From contig NZ_LZDS01000026.1 in the NCBI RefSeq assembly GCF_001678755.1, forward strand, positions 207,534 to 271,533: a stretch of 64,000 bases of DNA, written 5' to 3'. The stretch comes from Acinetobacter gandensis. GTDB taxonomy: Bacteria; Pseudomonadota; Gammaproteobacteria; Pseudomonadales; Moraxellaceae. Shown here piece by piece: positions 19,810 through 29,294 of the stretch. Every line of letters starts with the position of its first letter. The first letter of the stretch is position 1. The translations under genes were made by a program, and so were the position numbers. The notes under the pieces were generated by a model. It was not told the origin of the DNA, ran no database searches, and worked only from the letters and a program-made list of their open reading frames with translations.

Positions 19810-20910
19810 GTGAGTTACTATCGTTATAGCTTCTTGTTAGCACTCAGTTTAGGTATGACGGGTTGTGCAATTACATCAGGTCTTCAAACATATGACCTTC
19901 CTAAAGAAGGCACTTATCAAACTGAGCTCGGGTCTACTGTAAATGTGATTAAATTATCCCAAGATAATTTAGCAGCGGTTCAGCCTGCGCAAATTAATCA
20001 ACAAAATTTTGCACACCTTTTTAATCAGCAACAAAAAAATTATCGGTTAAGTTCAGGTGATATTTTATCTATTTATTTATGGGCATATCCAGAAATAACA
20101 CCACCTACAAATACAATTAGCAACCAAGAAGCCATTAAGTCAAATGGTTATCAGATTGATCAAAATGGCTACATTCAATTCCCAATCATTGGTCGTTATA
20201 AAGCAGCAGGTAAATCACTCAATCAAGTCAATCAAGAATTACGTAACCAATTAGCACGTTACTTAAAAACACCTGATGTGATCGTTCGTGTGCTTTCCTA
20301 CCAAGGCCAGCGTTATTCAGTGCAAGGTAATGTAATGAAAGGCGGTCAGTTTAACCTTACCGATCAGCCTACAAGCATCTACACTGCACTTGGCCTTGCC
20401 GGTGGTGTAAATAGTCAATTTGGTGACAATGCCTCATTAACTTTGGTTAGAAATGGACAAAGTTATGCACTCAATAGTATTGAACTTGAAAAAGCTGGAT
20501 ATTCTTTACACAACTTACTCATCAAACCGAATGACACAATTTATGTCAACTCACGTGAAAACCAAAAAATTTATGTGATGGGAGAGTCTGGTAAAAACCA
20601 ATCTTTACCAATGCGTGAACAAGGCATGAGCCTCAGTGATGTCCTAGGTGAAAGTCTAGGTATTAACTCACTTTCAGCAAGTCGAGGTAAAATCTACGTA
20701 GTGCGTAGCGATATGAACAGCCCGATGACTGAAATTTACCATTTAGATTTAACCAGTATTGGTGACTTCGGTTTGGCCAATCAATTTAAAATGCGTAGTA
20801 ATGATATCGTCTATATCGATGCATCTGGGTTGGCACGTTGGCAACGTGTAATCAATCAGGTGATTCCATTCTCAAATATAATTTATAACTTTGATAGAAT
20901 GGGTCAATAA
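19810..20910 (+). CDS. wza: Outer-membrane polysaccharide export lipoprotein Wza
   Basis: 366 aa from a GTG start at 19810 with TAGGAT just upstream; no ATG lies nearby. Signal peptide with lipoprotein Cys19 (LGMTGC). Polysaccharide-export (PES) domain follows: YRLSSGDILSIYLWAYPE, QIDQNGYIQFPIIG and KTPDVIVRV; then SLBB-type soluble ligand-binding repeats (YSVQGNVMKGGQF, KIYVMGESGKN) and a C-terminal amphipathic helix. Forms the octameric outer-membrane channel for capsule. Its stop overlaps the wzb ATG by 1 bp. Confidence 0.95.
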   Translation: MSYYRYSFLLALSLGMTGCAITSGLQTYDLPKEGTYQTELGSTVNVIKLSQDNLAAVQPAQINQQNFAHLFNQQQKNYRLSSGDILSIYLWAYPEITPPTNTISNQEAIKSNGYQIDQNGYIQFPIIGRYKAAGKSLNQVNQELRNQLARYLKTPDVIVRVLSYQGQRYSVQGNVMKGGQFNLTDQPTSIYTALGLAGGVNSQFGDNASLTLVRNGQSYALNSIELEKAGYSLHNLLIKPNDTIYVNSRENQKIYVMGESGKNQSLPMREQGMSLSDVLGESLGINSLSASRGKIYVVRSDMNSPMTEIYHLDLTSIGDFGLANQFKMRSNDIVYIDASGLARWQRVINQVIPFSNIIYNFDRMGQ

Positions 20911-21338
20911 TGCATTTTAAGAATATCCTCGTCGTTTGTGTGGGTAATATTTGCCGTAGTCCAATGGCTGAGTATCTCCTAAAAAAAGATCATCCCGACC
21001 TGAATATTTATTCAGCTGGAATCTCAGGTATGATTGGGCATGCTGCTGATGCAAAAGCGCAACACTGTATGCAAAAAATTGGCATCGATATGAGTGGACA
21101 TATTGCCCAAAAATTAAATGCTGAACTGATCAAAAAATCAGATTTAATTTTGGTCATGAGTTCAAATCAACAAAAGCATATTGAACAGACATGGCCATTT
21201 GCAAAAGGAAAGACTTTTCGTTTAGGTCATTGGCAAGGTAAAAATGTGCCTGACCCATACCAGCATGATCAGGCTTTTTTTGACCAGACCTCAGAACTGA
21301 TCCAATCTTGCGTTGCAGATTGGACTAAACAAATTTAA
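20910..21338 (+). CDS. wzb: Low-molecular-weight protein tyrosine phosphatase Wzb
   Basis: 142 aa. Active-site P-loop C10-V-G-N-I-C-R16-S (CX5R) at the N-terminus and the general acid Asp in VPDPYQHD near residue 114. Dephosphorylates the Wzc tyrosine cluster, letting the Wzc oligomer cycle during capsule export. Situated between wza and wzc. Confidence 0.96.
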   Translation: MHFKNILVVCVGNICRSPMAEYLLKKDHPDLNIYSAGISGMIGHAADAKAQHCMQKIGIDMSGHIAQKLNAELIKKSDLILVMSSNQQKHIEQTWPFAKGKTFRLGHWQGKNVPDPYQHDQAFFDQTSELIQSCVADWTKQI

Positions 21339-21354
21339 CTTTTGATGTACGATT

Positions 21355-23541
21355 ATGAGCCAAAATACCAATACAGAAGATACAATTGATTTAAAAGAAT
21401 TATTTTTCTCTCTGATTGCACAGTGGAAGTTAATTGCTCTATGTGTAATTTTAAGTCTTGTTTGTGCTTTACTTTATTTAAGAGCAACACCGGATACTTA
21501 TTCAGTCAATGCTTTAGTACAAGTGGAAGAGAGTAAAGGGACTTCTGCTGCACTCTTAGGTGATCTATCAGGCATGATTGATCAAAAGCAGCCTGCCCAA
21601 GCAGAAATTGAGATTCTTAAATCACGTTTAGTTCTTGGTAATGTCATTCAGAGTTTACATCTCGACCTAAAAATTTCCGGTACAGAAAATTCTTTCACTG
21701 ATCGCTTATTTTCCCCGCATGAATATGTCACAGAATATAAAAATAAATCAGTAACTTTTAAAGACGATGAAAAAAGTTTTGAAGTCCGTCAATTTAATGT
21801 GCCTAACGTATATCGTGATAAAGACCTCAGTTTAAGCTTCGAAGATAATCTCATTACACTGATAGATACCGAAACTGAAGAAAAAATTCTGACTGCGAAG
21901 CTCAATCAAGCGAATTCATTACGTACCACTGATGGATCGTGGGATATTTCGATTTTTACCCGCGACAAGTTAAAAGATCACTACCTAATTCAAAAGCAGT
22001 CTCTACCTGCTGCAGTTGACAGTATTTTGGCAAATTATTCTGTTGCTGAAAAGGGTAAAATGACGGGCGTGCTGGGACTAGACTACCAAGGGCAAGATAA
22101 AGAACATATTACACAAGTTTTAAATGCCATCCTTGCAGCCTACAGTCATCAAAATATTGAAAGACGTTCAGCTGAAAGTGCACAAACATTAAAATTCCTT
22201 GATGAACAACTCCCTGAACTAAAACAACAACTGGATGTTGCGGAACGCGAATTTAACAAATTCCGTCAAGAGTTTAATACGGTAGATGTCACTAAAGAGT
22301 CTGAGTTGTATTTAACTCAAAGTATTACACTCGAAACCCAAAAAGCACAGCTTGAACAAAAAGTAGCTGAGGCGTCTGCAAAGTACACTAGTGAACATCC
22401 AGTGATGCAGCAAATGAATGCACAACTTGGTGCAATCAATAGCAAAATTGGTGAACTCAATACAACTTTGAAAAAGCTTCCAGATTTACAGCGTCGTTAT
22501 TTACAACTTTATCGTGAAGTTGAAGTAAAACAACAACTGTACACTGCTCTACTTAACTCTTATCAACAATTACGTATTGCGAAAGCAGGTGAAATTGGTA
22601 ATGTACGGATTGTTGACACAGCAGTTGAACCTATTGCGCCAATCGCACCTAAGAAATTACAAATTTTAATTCTCTCTATTTTCCTAGGTGGCTTCTTAGG
22701 AACACTCTTAGCACTCCTTCGCAATATGATGCGTTCAGGTATCAAAGATTCAACTGAAATCGAAAACAACCTTGATCTACCTGTCTATGCAACGGTACCG
22801 CGTTCTCCAGTTCAAGAAAGCCGCATTAAACTGTTGAAGAAGAAGAAAACAATTCCTGTACTTGCTGTTAAACACAGTGATGACATTGCGATTGAAAGTT
22901 TACGTAGTATGCGTACTGCAATTCACTTTGCTTTATCGTCTGCAAAAAATAATTTGATCATGATTTCAGGTCCAGCACCTGAAGTGGGTAAATCTTTTGT
23001 TTCAACGAATTTAGCGACTATTTTGGCGCAGAGTGATAAGCGCGTACTGATTGTTGATGCCGATATGCGTCGTGGTTACTTAAATAAATACTTCAATCAA
23101 GACAACCAACCAGGTCTTTCTGAGTATTTAAATGGTCAGCGTGATCTAGACAGCATCATTAAAACCACTGAAATTCCAAATTTGAGTGTGATTACTCGTG
23201 GTAAAAGCCCTTCTAATCCATCTGAGCTTTTAAGTTCTGGTAAATTCAAAGAATTCTTAGATTTGATTTCACCGATGTTCGATCATGTGATTATCGATAC
23301 CCCGCCTGTACTTGCTGTAACTGACGGTATCATCATTTCACAATTTGCAGGTGTGAATCTTGTCATCGCGCGTTATGCAAAAACCCAGATGAAAGAACTT
23401 GAACTCACTGTAAATCGCTTTGAACAAGTGGGTGTCAAAGTTAATGGTATTATCTTGAACGATATCCAGCGTAGTTCTGCTGGTTATGGTTATGGTTATA
23501 ACTATTCATACGGTTATAAAGCAGCTAAAGATCAAGACTAA
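21355..23541 (+). CDS. wzc: Polysaccharide co-polymerase and tyrosine autokinase Wzc
   Basis: 728 aa. N-terminal Wzz domain with a membrane helix near residues 30-50 and a second near 440-460 enclosing a long periplasmic coiled coil; the cytoplasmic BY-kinase domain has Walker A APEVGKSFVSTN (about 541-552), Walker A' LIVDADMRRG (about 563-572) and IIDTPPVLAVTDG (Walker B). The tail has a tyrosine cluster GYGYGYNYSYGY at about 710-721, the autophosphorylation site reset by Wzb. It controls chain length and couples Wzy products to Wza. Confidence 0.96.
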   Translation: MSQNTNTEDTIDLKELFFSLIAQWKLIALCVILSLVCALLYLRATPDTYSVNALVQVEESKGTSAALLGDLSGMIDQKQPAQAEIEILKSRLVLGNVIQSLHLDLKISGTENSFTDRLFSPHEYVTEYKNKSVTFKDDEKSFEVRQFNVPNVYRDKDLSLSFEDNLITLIDTETEEKILTAKLNQANSLRTTDGSWDISIFTRDKLKDHYLIQKQSLPAAVDSILANYSVAEKGKMTGVLGLDYQGQDKEHITQVLNAILAAYSHQNIERRSAESAQTLKFLDEQLPELKQQLDVAEREFNKFRQEFNTVDVTKESELYLTQSITLETQKAQLEQKVAEASAKYTSEHPVMQQMNAQLGAINSKIGELNTTLKKLPDLQRRYLQLYREVEVKQQLYTALLNSYQQLRIAKAGEIGNVRIVDTAVEPIAPIAPKKLQILILSIFLGGFLGTLLALLRNMMRSGIKDSTEIENNLDLPVYATVPRSPVQESRIKLLKKKKTIPVLAVKHSDDIAIESLRSMRTAIHFALSSAKNNLIMISGPAPEVGKSFVSTNLATILAQSDKRVLIVDADMRRGYLNKYFNQDNQPGLSEYLNGQRDLDSIIKTTEIPNLSVITRGKSPSNPSELLSSGKFKEFLDLISPMFDHVIIDTPPVLAVTDGIIISQFAGVNLVIARYAKTQMKELELTVNRFEQVGVKVNGIILNDIQRSSAGYGYGYNYSYGYKAAKDQD

Positions 23542-23551
23542 CTTTCAGCTA

Positions 23552-23588
23552 TTAAAAAAAAGCCAGTGTTTATACACTGGCTTTTTTA
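23552..23588 (+). terminator. Rho-independent terminator after wzc
   Basis: Stem of 7 G/C-rich pairs (GCCAGTG with CACTGGC) extended by A/T pairs, loop TTTATA, followed by a T-run. Ends the wza-wzb-wzc operon. Confidence 0.9.
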
Positions 23589-23685
23589 TATAAGTAATAA
23601 ACAAACACCTAAAGATTATGTATAAAAAATGTTTTATATATTCATGCTGTTATAGTATAAAAATTAGAAGATGACTATGATGAAC

Positions 23686-23738
23686 TTTCCTACGCAGTGT
23701 TTGCTCTAACTTTGTTAGCAATCGCATGTTAGGAAAAG
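23686..23738 (+). promoter_or_regulatory. Structured leader element upstream of fkpA
   Basis: Interrupted inverted repeat: CTTTCCTACGC pairs imperfectly with GCATGTTAGGAAAAG, and an inner TTGCTCTAAC pairs with GTTAGCAA around TTT. About 55 bp before the fkpA start. It could be a folded 5' UTR or an operator; function unknown. Confidence 0.35.
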
Positions 23739-23790
23739 TCTGCTAGAATTTCAGCAACTTTTTACATATAAAATAATTGTGGGAAAATAT

Positions 23791-24504
23791 ATGAGTAAGG
23801 CCCTACCTATCGCTGTCGCTGTTCTACTCGGCGGTGCCGCACTTGTTCCTGTTTACTATGCAACCAAGACACCTGCTACGCAATCAGCAACATCAACTCA
23901 ACCTGCTGCAAATGCTTCAGCTGTCGCTAAAATCAGCTATGCTCTAGGTTATGAAGTTGCCCATCAAACGCCTCCAGAATTAGATATTGATAGCTTTGTC
24001 ACTGGCGTTCGTGCAGGCCATGCTCGTACTAAACCAGCTTATACAGAAGAAGAACTGCAAAAAGCATATACTGAATTCCAGCAAGAAATGCAGAAAAAAC
24101 AACTGCAAAGTAATCAGCAAGCGCAAAGTTCAAGCGATAATTTTTTAAATGAAAACAAAGCAAAAGCAGGTGTTAAAACTACAGCGTCTGGCTTGCAATA
24201 CCTAACAACGAAAGAAGGTACAGGTAAACAACCTCAAGCGACTTCTGTAGTAAAAGTGCATTACACGGGTAAGCTTGTTGACGGTACTGTATTTGATAGC
24301 TCTGTAGAGCGTGGAGAACCAATTGAATTCCCACTGAACCAAGTAATTCCGGGTTGGACTGAAGGTCTACAGCTCATGAAAGAAGGCGGTAAAGCAACGC
24401 TTTATATTCCAGCTAATCTCGGTTACGGTGCGCAAGGTGTTCCAGGAACCATTCCACCAAATAGCACATTAATTTTTGATGTAGAACTCATCGAAGTTAA
24501 ATAA
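23791..24504 (+). CDS. fkpA: FKBP-type peptidyl-prolyl isomerase, membrane-anchored (FkpA-like)
   Basis: 237 aa from the ATG at 23791 (GGGA 6-9 bp upstream); a GTG at 23779 gives 4 more residues. N-terminal hydrophobic segment (about 4-22) without a lipobox, so secreted or anchored. Helical dimerisation domain (about 45-115), then a FKBP catalytic domain (about 130-237) with [18 protein letters not shown] and [17 protein letters not shown]. Assists folding of envelope proteins. This gene is the standard flank of Acinetobacter K loci, which supports the orientation. Confidence 0.92.
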   Translation: MSKALPIAVAVLLGGAALVPVYYATKTPATQSATSTQPAANASAVAKISYALGYEVAHQTPPELDIDSFVTGVRAGHARTKPAYTEEELQKAYTEFQQEMQKKQLQSNQQAQSSSDNFLNENKAKAGVKTTASGLQYLTTKEGTGKQPQATSVVKVHYTGKLVDGTVFDSSVERGEPIEFPLNQVIPGWTEGLQLMKEGGKATLYIPANLGYGAQGVPGTIPPNSTLIFDVELIEVK

Positions 24505-24513
24505 TAAAACTAT

Positions 24514-24546
24514 GCAGGAGAGCCTAACAGCTCTCCTGCTTTATTT
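24514..24546 (+). terminator. Terminator between the two FKBP genes
   Basis: Ten-pair perfect stem GCAGGAGAGC with GCTCTCCTGC, loop CTAACA, followed by TTTATTTT. Confidence 0.85.
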
Positions 24547-24558
24547 TGAGATAAAAGC

Positions 24559-25251
24559 ATGAAATTAGGACTGGGTTTATTGTGTTTAGCACTGTGCACA
24601 AGTAGCACCTTTGCCAAAGACGTTAATAATAAAAGTAGCGCCGCAGAGCAAGTCGGTTATAGCTTTGGCTATTTAATGGGTCGCAGTAATGCCGAATCTA
24701 TTAAAGATCTCGATATTGATGCTTTTGTTTCAGGATTAAAAGCAGCATCCAAAGGTCAAGTGTCGTCGCTCAGCGATGAAGAAATGACACGTGCCTTAAC
24801 CCAATATAAAAAGCAAGCTGAAGCAAAACAACTCATTGAGCTGAAGCAAAAAGCTGATGCAAATGCAAAAATTGGCAATGCTTTCCTAAGTGAAAATACG
24901 AAAAAGCCCGGCATTCAAATCACAAAATCTGGCTTACAGTATCAAGTGATTCAACAAGGTAAAGGGAAAACGCCAAAAGCCAATTCAACGGTCAAAGTAC
25001 ATTATGAAGGTCGTCTTTTGGACAATACGGTATTTGATAGTTCTATCGCACGTAACCAACCTGCTATGTTCCAAGTGAGCCAAGTGATACAAGGTTGGAC
25101 TGAAGGCCTACAACTGATGAAAGAAGGAGCAAAATATCGCTTCTTTATTCCTGCGAATTTAGCTTATGGACAAATTGGCTCAGGCGATGTCATTGAGCCA
25201 AACAGTACACTCATCTTTGATGTTGAACTCATCGAAGTTGTGAATAAATAA
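24559..25251 (+). CDS. FKBP-type peptidyl-prolyl isomerase, periplasmic (second copy)
   Basis: 230 aa with a cleavable signal peptide (LCLALCTSSTFA, about residues 7-19). Same layout as the preceding protein: helical N-domain (YSFGYLMGRSNAESIKDL) then FKBP domain with VKVHYEGRLLDNTVFDSS and [16 protein letters not shown]. Clear tandem paralogue of fkpA with separate transcription suggested by the intervening terminator. An imperfect stem (TGGGCG with CGCCCA, 25272-25300) follows the gene. Confidence 0.9.
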   Translation: MKLGLGLLCLALCTSSTFAKDVNNKSSAAEQVGYSFGYLMGRSNAESIKDLDIDAFVSGLKAASKGQVSSLSDEEMTRALTQYKKQAEAKQLIELKQKADANAKIGNAFLSENTKKPGIQITKSGLQYQVIQQGKGKTPKANSTVKVHYEGRLLDNTVFDSSIARNQPAMFQVSQVIQGWTEGLQLMKEGAKYRFFIPANLAYGQIGSGDVIEPNSTLIFDVELIEVVNK

Positions 25252-25449
25252 AATTCTAAAAATGTTTAAACTGGGCGTAATGATCAACTGATCACGCCCA
25301 ATGCTCAATTATTTAATTTCCACTTTCTTTATTTATTTTCAATCATCAAAATTTCACATTGCCATCATAGATTTAGATAAATCATTTTTGCTATTTATGC
25401 TTTAATTTCTAAGCATTCAAACGTTCCATTGTCTTACAGGGATTTAAAC

Positions 25450-26190
25450 ATGACCGTCAAAATCAAAACACGCGAAATTGAATATACTGCTGCAGATGGC
25501 ACAAAACTGATTGGCTATTTTGCCACGCCTGAAACATCTGAACCCGTTGCAGGTGTATTGGTTTCACCTGAGTGGTGGGGACGTAATGAATATACCGAAC
25601 AACGTGCTCGTGAATTGGCTGAACATGGCTATGCAGCTTTAGCACTGGACATGTATGGTGACAAAAAAGTTACTACAGATGCGAAACAAGCTTATGAATG
25701 GATGATGCAAACCTTTGATCATGCAGACACAATTGTGACCCGTGCGTCTGCCGCTTTAACCACTTTGGCACAGCAATCTGAAGTAAATGCAGCTAAACTC
25801 GGAGCAATCGGTTTTTGTTTTGGCGGTAAAGTGGTCTTAGACCTCGCACGTTCAGGAGCAGAACTAGATGCTGTGGTCACATTTCATGCGACCTTGGCAA
25901 CAGCAACACCGGCTCAAACTGGCCAAGTCCAAGCCGAGCTTTTGGTGCAACATGGTGAACTCGACTCTATGGTAACACTGGATGATGTGGCGAGTTTCCG
26001 TGAAGAAATGCATGCTGCGGGTGTGAACCATAATGTCATCGTGTATGCCGATGCCAAGCATGGATTTAGCAACCCTTTGGCTGATGAACGTGCAAAAGCG
26101 AATAATGTCGATTTAGGCTATAACGCAGCAGCAGAGCAACAAAGCTTAAATGCGATGTATGAATTACTGGATCGAACTTTAAAAGTTTAA
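25450..26190 (+). CDS. Dienelactone hydrolase-family protein
   Basis: 246 aa from the ATG at 25450 (ACAGGGAT upstream). Alpha/beta hydrolase with nucleophile elbow GFCFGGK (Cys nucleophile), Asp near VQHGELDSMV and catalytic His in KHGFSNP. The EWWG motif near residue 40 is typical of dienelactone hydrolases. Cytoplasmic, no signal. The true substrate may be a lactone or ester other than dienelactone since no aromatic catabolism genes are nearby. Confidence 0.9.
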   Translation: MTVKIKTREIEYTAADGTKLIGYFATPETSEPVAGVLVSPEWWGRNEYTEQRARELAEHGYAALALDMYGDKKVTTDAKQAYEWMMQTFDHADTIVTRASAALTTLAQQSEVNAAKLGAIGFCFGGKVVLDLARSGAELDAVVTFHATLATATPAQTGQVQAELLVQHGELDSMVTLDDVASFREEMHAAGVNHNVIVYADAKHGFSNPLADERAKANNVDLGYNAAAEQQSLNAMYELLDRTLKV

Positions 26191-26262
26191 TCAGTATCTG
26201 GTTAATAAATAAAAAGTGATGAAATAAAGTTTCAAATTCAAAAAATAAACGAGGAGATAAAG

Positions 26263-26622
26263 ATGACAGAACTCAATTGCCCATATTGCAACTTCGACGA
26301 ATATGACGTTCTTGCAAAAAATGATTTTGGTGTTGTGCTTCCTGAGCCTCATAGCTTGTCGAAGGGTCATAGTGTCATCGTTCCCCTTCGACATGTCAGT
26401 TCTTTTTTTGATGTGACCGACAAAGAACGTAAAAGTCTGATGTCGCTGCTTGAACAGGCACGTAATGAGCTGAATTTAAAATATCAACCTACAGGCTTTC
26501 ATATCGGTTTCAATGATGGTCATGTTTTTGGTGAGGAAACAGCCCATGTGCATATTCACATCATTCCACGCTATGACAATCAAAAACTAGCACTTGACTC
26601 ACGTTGGGGTTTTGAAAATTAA
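26263..26622 (+). CDS. HIT-family nucleotide hydrolase
   Basis: 119 aa. Histidine-triad motif HVHIHIIPR near residues 93-101 and the N-terminal CPYCNF pair, likely a zinc site. Family members hydrolyse nucleotide phosphoramidates or AP4A-like compounds. Preceded by GAGGAG 7 bp before ATG and followed by a hairpin terminator. Specific substrate unknown. Confidence 0.9.
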   Translation: MTELNCPYCNFDEYDVLAKNDFGVVLPEPHSLSKGHSVIVPLRHVSSFFDVTDKERKSLMSLLEQARNELNLKYQPTGFHIGFNDGHVFGEETAHVHIHIIPRYDNQKLALDSRWGFEN

Positions 26623-26635
26623 ACCATAACCCACT

Positions 26636-26663
26636 TTTAAAAGGAGCTTCGGCTCCTTTTAAA
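26636..26663. terminator. Bidirectional terminator after the HIT gene
   Basis: TTTAAAAGGAGC pairs perfectly with GCTCCTTTTAAA around a TTCG tetraloop. Confidence 0.88.
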
Positions 26664-26758
26664 TGCTCTAAATCTTGTAGTCTAAGCAAGCTATGTACGC
26701 TAAAGCACCAACTCAAAGCATGTATACTATGCTCAGATTTTAGTTTCGATGTTGTTTC

Positions 26759-27805
26759 ATGTTTAAATTTTCAGATGCCCTGCTTGAATGGTTTGATATC
26801 CATGGTCGCCATGATTTACCGTGGCAAGTTGCAGATGATCCGTACAAAGTGTGGGTATCGGAAATTATGTTGCAGCAAACCCAAGTCAAAACGGTTTTAC
26901 AATATTTTAACCGTTTCATCACACGCTTTCCAACTGTAAACGACCTTGGTATGGCTTCTTGGGATGATGTCGCACCCTATTGGGCTGGACTTGGCTATTA
27001 TGCACGTGCACGTAATTTACATAAAGCAGCAGGAATTGTTGCACGGCAGGGACATTTTCCAAAATCTTTAGCTGAATGGATAGAACTTCCTGGTATCGGG
27101 CCATCTACTGGTGGTGCCTTAATGTCACTGGGTTTACGCCAATATGGCGTGATTATGGATGGTAATGTGAAACGTGTACTGTCACGATTTTTTGCCATTG
27201 AAGATGACTTATCTAAACCGATGTATGAACGTGAAATGTGGAAATTAGCAGATGAGCTTTGCCCTGTTGAACGCAATCATGACTATACTCAAGCCATCAT
27301 GGACTTGGGAGCTACCATCTGTACCCCCAAAAAACCACTATGCCTATATTGCCCAATGCAACAGCATTGCAAAGCACATCAACAAGGTATTGAAGCAGAC
27401 CTTCCTTTTAAAAAACCGAAAAAAGCTGTTCCTATTCGTTCAGCAAAAGTCTTATTAATCCAATCTCAAGATGAATGGTTTTGGCTACAACGTCCAGACA
27501 GTGGCTTATGGGGCGGTTTATGGTGTTTACCTATTTTTGATGAGCTTGCAGCCTTACAACAGCAAGCGCAAACTTTAGGCTTAACCGCGTTGCCACAACG
27601 GGTCGAGATTTCACATAGCTTTACCCATTTTACTTGGCAACTTGAAGCATTATGTTTCAAAGCAAGCGATGATCAAAAAGAACATATTTCAATTGAGCTA
27701 CAAGGTCAGTGGTTAAGTCCAACTGCTGCAACACAGTTAGGAATACCCACTGCAATGAAAAAACTCATTTCTGCGCTAGAAAGCTCGGCCGTATCTGTGC
27801 CATAG
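26759..27805 (+). CDS. mutY: A/G-specific adenine DNA glycosylase
   Basis: 348 aa. Removes A mispaired with 8-oxoG. Catalytic Glu35 in VSEIMLQQTQV, the helix-hairpin-helix LPGIGPSTGGAL, VIMDGNVKRVLSR with the catalytic Asp, and the [4Fe-4S] cluster C-X6-C-X2-C-X5-C beginning CTPKKPLCLYCPM near residue 188. The C-terminal NUDIX-like domain (about 225-340) recognises 8-oxoG. Stand-alone or first gene of a group with the M23 lipoprotein gene. Confidence 0.96.
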   Translation: MFKFSDALLEWFDIHGRHDLPWQVADDPYKVWVSEIMLQQTQVKTVLQYFNRFITRFPTVNDLGMASWDDVAPYWAGLGYYARARNLHKAAGIVARQGHFPKSLAEWIELPGIGPSTGGALMSLGLRQYGVIMDGNVKRVLSRFFAIEDDLSKPMYEREMWKLADELCPVERNHDYTQAIMDLGATICTPKKPLCLYCPMQQHCKAHQQGIEADLPFKKPKKAVPIRSAKVLLIQSQDEWFWLQRPDSGLWGGLWCLPIFDELAALQQQAQTLGLTALPQRVEISHSFTHFTWQLEALCFKASDDQKEHISIELQGQWLSPTAATQLGIPTAMKKLISALESSAVSVP

Positions 27806-27839
27806 TCAGACTCGATTTAAATAACGAATAGGGATATTT

Positions 27840-28400
27840 GTGATTCAAAAAGTGTCTGTTAGCCGCCTTGTCATTGGCACTGTAACCAGTTTGTTTTTAG
27901 CCCTACTTTCTGCCTGTACCTCAGCACCTAAAAAAGCACCCTCTTCAAGCCTTCCTGCTGCGGAAGTGAAAAAGTTGCAACAAATGCGCTTGGCTAATCA
28001 GCTTCCTGTACCCGTTCATCAAGTTAAACGTAGTCAACTTAAAGACACTTGGGGTGCAGCACGCAGTCAAGGTCGCAGCCATGAAGGCATTGATATTATA
28101 GTTCCACGTGGAACAAAAGTATTGAGTACTACAGAAGGTTTAGTTGCCGACTTACGTAATAACAATTTGGGTGGTAAAGTGATATGGATTATGGGGCCTG
28201 CTGGTTCATGGCACTATTATGCGCACCTTGATGGCCACAAACGTGGTTTACAGGTCGGCGACTATGTCAAAAAAGGCGATGTGATTGGTTATGTGGGTAA
28301 CACTGGAAACGCACGCCATACCGCACCGCATTTACACTATGGCATTTACTTAAATGGTAAGGGTCGAAATGCGGTAAACCCTTATCCATATTTACGTTAA
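27840..28400 (+). CDS. M23-family (LytM) peptidase lipoprotein
   Basis: 186 aa from GTG at 27840 with TAGGGA upstream. Lipoprotein signal ending LLSAC (Cys26). LytM domain from about residue 68: the zinc ligands are visible in HEGIDI (HxxxD) and in APHLHYGIY (HxH), so it looks catalytically competent rather than an EnvC-type activator. Probably cleaves peptidoglycan cross-links in the periplasm. Confidence 0.88.
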   Translation: MIQKVSVSRLVIGTVTSLFLALLSACTSAPKKAPSSSLPAAEVKKLQQMRLANQLPVPVHQVKRSQLKDTWGAARSQGRSHEGIDIIVPRGTKVLSTTEGLVADLRNNNLGGKVIWIMGPAGSWHYYAHLDGHKRGLQVGDYVKKGDVIGYVGNTGNARHTAPHLHYGIYLNGKGRNAVNPYPYLR

Positions 28401-28417
28401 TTTTTTAGGAATCTTAC

Positions 28418-28663
28418 ATGTCAGAAGCGTTGATCAATCGTCTGGTGGAATTTGCAGAATCAGGCAATCAACAAAAAATTAGTCTTAATGGTCAGTCACA
28501 TCAGGGCTGGATCATGGAGATTACTGAAGAAGCCCTGCTGATTAGCACAGGTTACGCAGACAAATCTGGCAAAGATGTATGGATTCAATTTGCCGATTTA
28601 GGACAAGCCACCCTGTCCTATTGGGATAATAAAAGTGATCAATGGACTGAGTTTAAAATTTAA
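28418..28663 (+). CDS. Conserved hypothetical protein, 81 aa
   Basis: Small acidic protein, no signal peptide or membrane helix. Start MSEALINRLVEFAE with a TAGGAATC site upstream. Codon use matches its neighbours and spacing is close (17 bp after the M23 gene, 27 bp before tag), so it is real. The pattern of short beta strands (SLNGQSHQGWIMEITEEALLI) suggests a small beta barrel. Function unknown. Confidence 0.75.
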   Translation: MSEALINRLVEFAESGNQQKISLNGQSHQGWIMEITEEALLISTGYADKSGKDVWIQFADLGQATLSYWDNKSDQWTEFKI

Positions 28664-28690
28664 GTTTCAGTTGTCACAGGAGCACTGGAC

Positions 28691-29245
28691 ATGACAAAAC
28701 AACGCTGTGGTTGGTGCTCTGAAGACCCTTTATACATTCATTACCATGATCATGAATGGGGAATAGCCAATCATGATGAAACACACTTATTTGAAATGTT
28801 GTGTCTTGAAGGACAACAAGCTGGCCTATCTTGGATTACCGTACTCAAAAAACGTGACTGCTACCGTCAACATTTTTTTCAGCATGCTATAGCCGATATT
28901 GCTGCATTGACTGAAGTACAATTACAAGAAAAATTAAAAGATGCTGGACTCATTCGACATATCGGAAAATTAGCTGCTATACGTGATAATGCCAAAGCTT
29001 GGCAAAGTATTAAAGAGCAAGGGATTGATCCGGTACAGTGGTTATGGTCATTTGTTAATAATACAGTTCAACATAATGATGTCGCAGATTATCGTGCTGC
29101 TCCCGCACAAACTGTGCAGAGTCAAAGCCTATCTAAAGCCTTAAAAAAACACGGCTTCAAATTTGTAGGCCCCACCACTTGCTATGCATTCATGCAAGCA
29201 ATTGGTATGGTAAACGACCATGAAAATCATTGTGAATTTAAATAG
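28691..29245 (+). CDS. tag: DNA-3-methyladenine glycosylase I
   Basis: 184 aa. Excises 3-methyladenine from alkylated DNA. Recognised by the N-terminal RCGWCSEDPLYIHYHDHEWG (zinc Cys and the HDxEWG motif), LEGQQAGLSWITVLKKR, the VGPTTCYAFMQAIGMVNDH segment and a C-terminal His/Cys pair (HENHCEF) completing the zinc site. Just downstream of a small conserved gene and two genes after mutY. Confidence 0.95.
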   Translation: MTKQRCGWCSEDPLYIHYHDHEWGIANHDETHLFEMLCLEGQQAGLSWITVLKKRDCYRQHFFQHAIADIAALTEVQLQEKLKDAGLIRHIGKLAAIRDNAKAWQSIKEQGIDPVQWLWSFVNNTVQHNDVADYRAAPAQTVQSQSLSKALKKHGFKFVGPTTCYAFMQAIGMVNDHENHCEFK

Positions 29246-29294
29246 TTAAACAAATAAATTTAGAGTATTCATAGATTAATAAGGACTAAAGACA

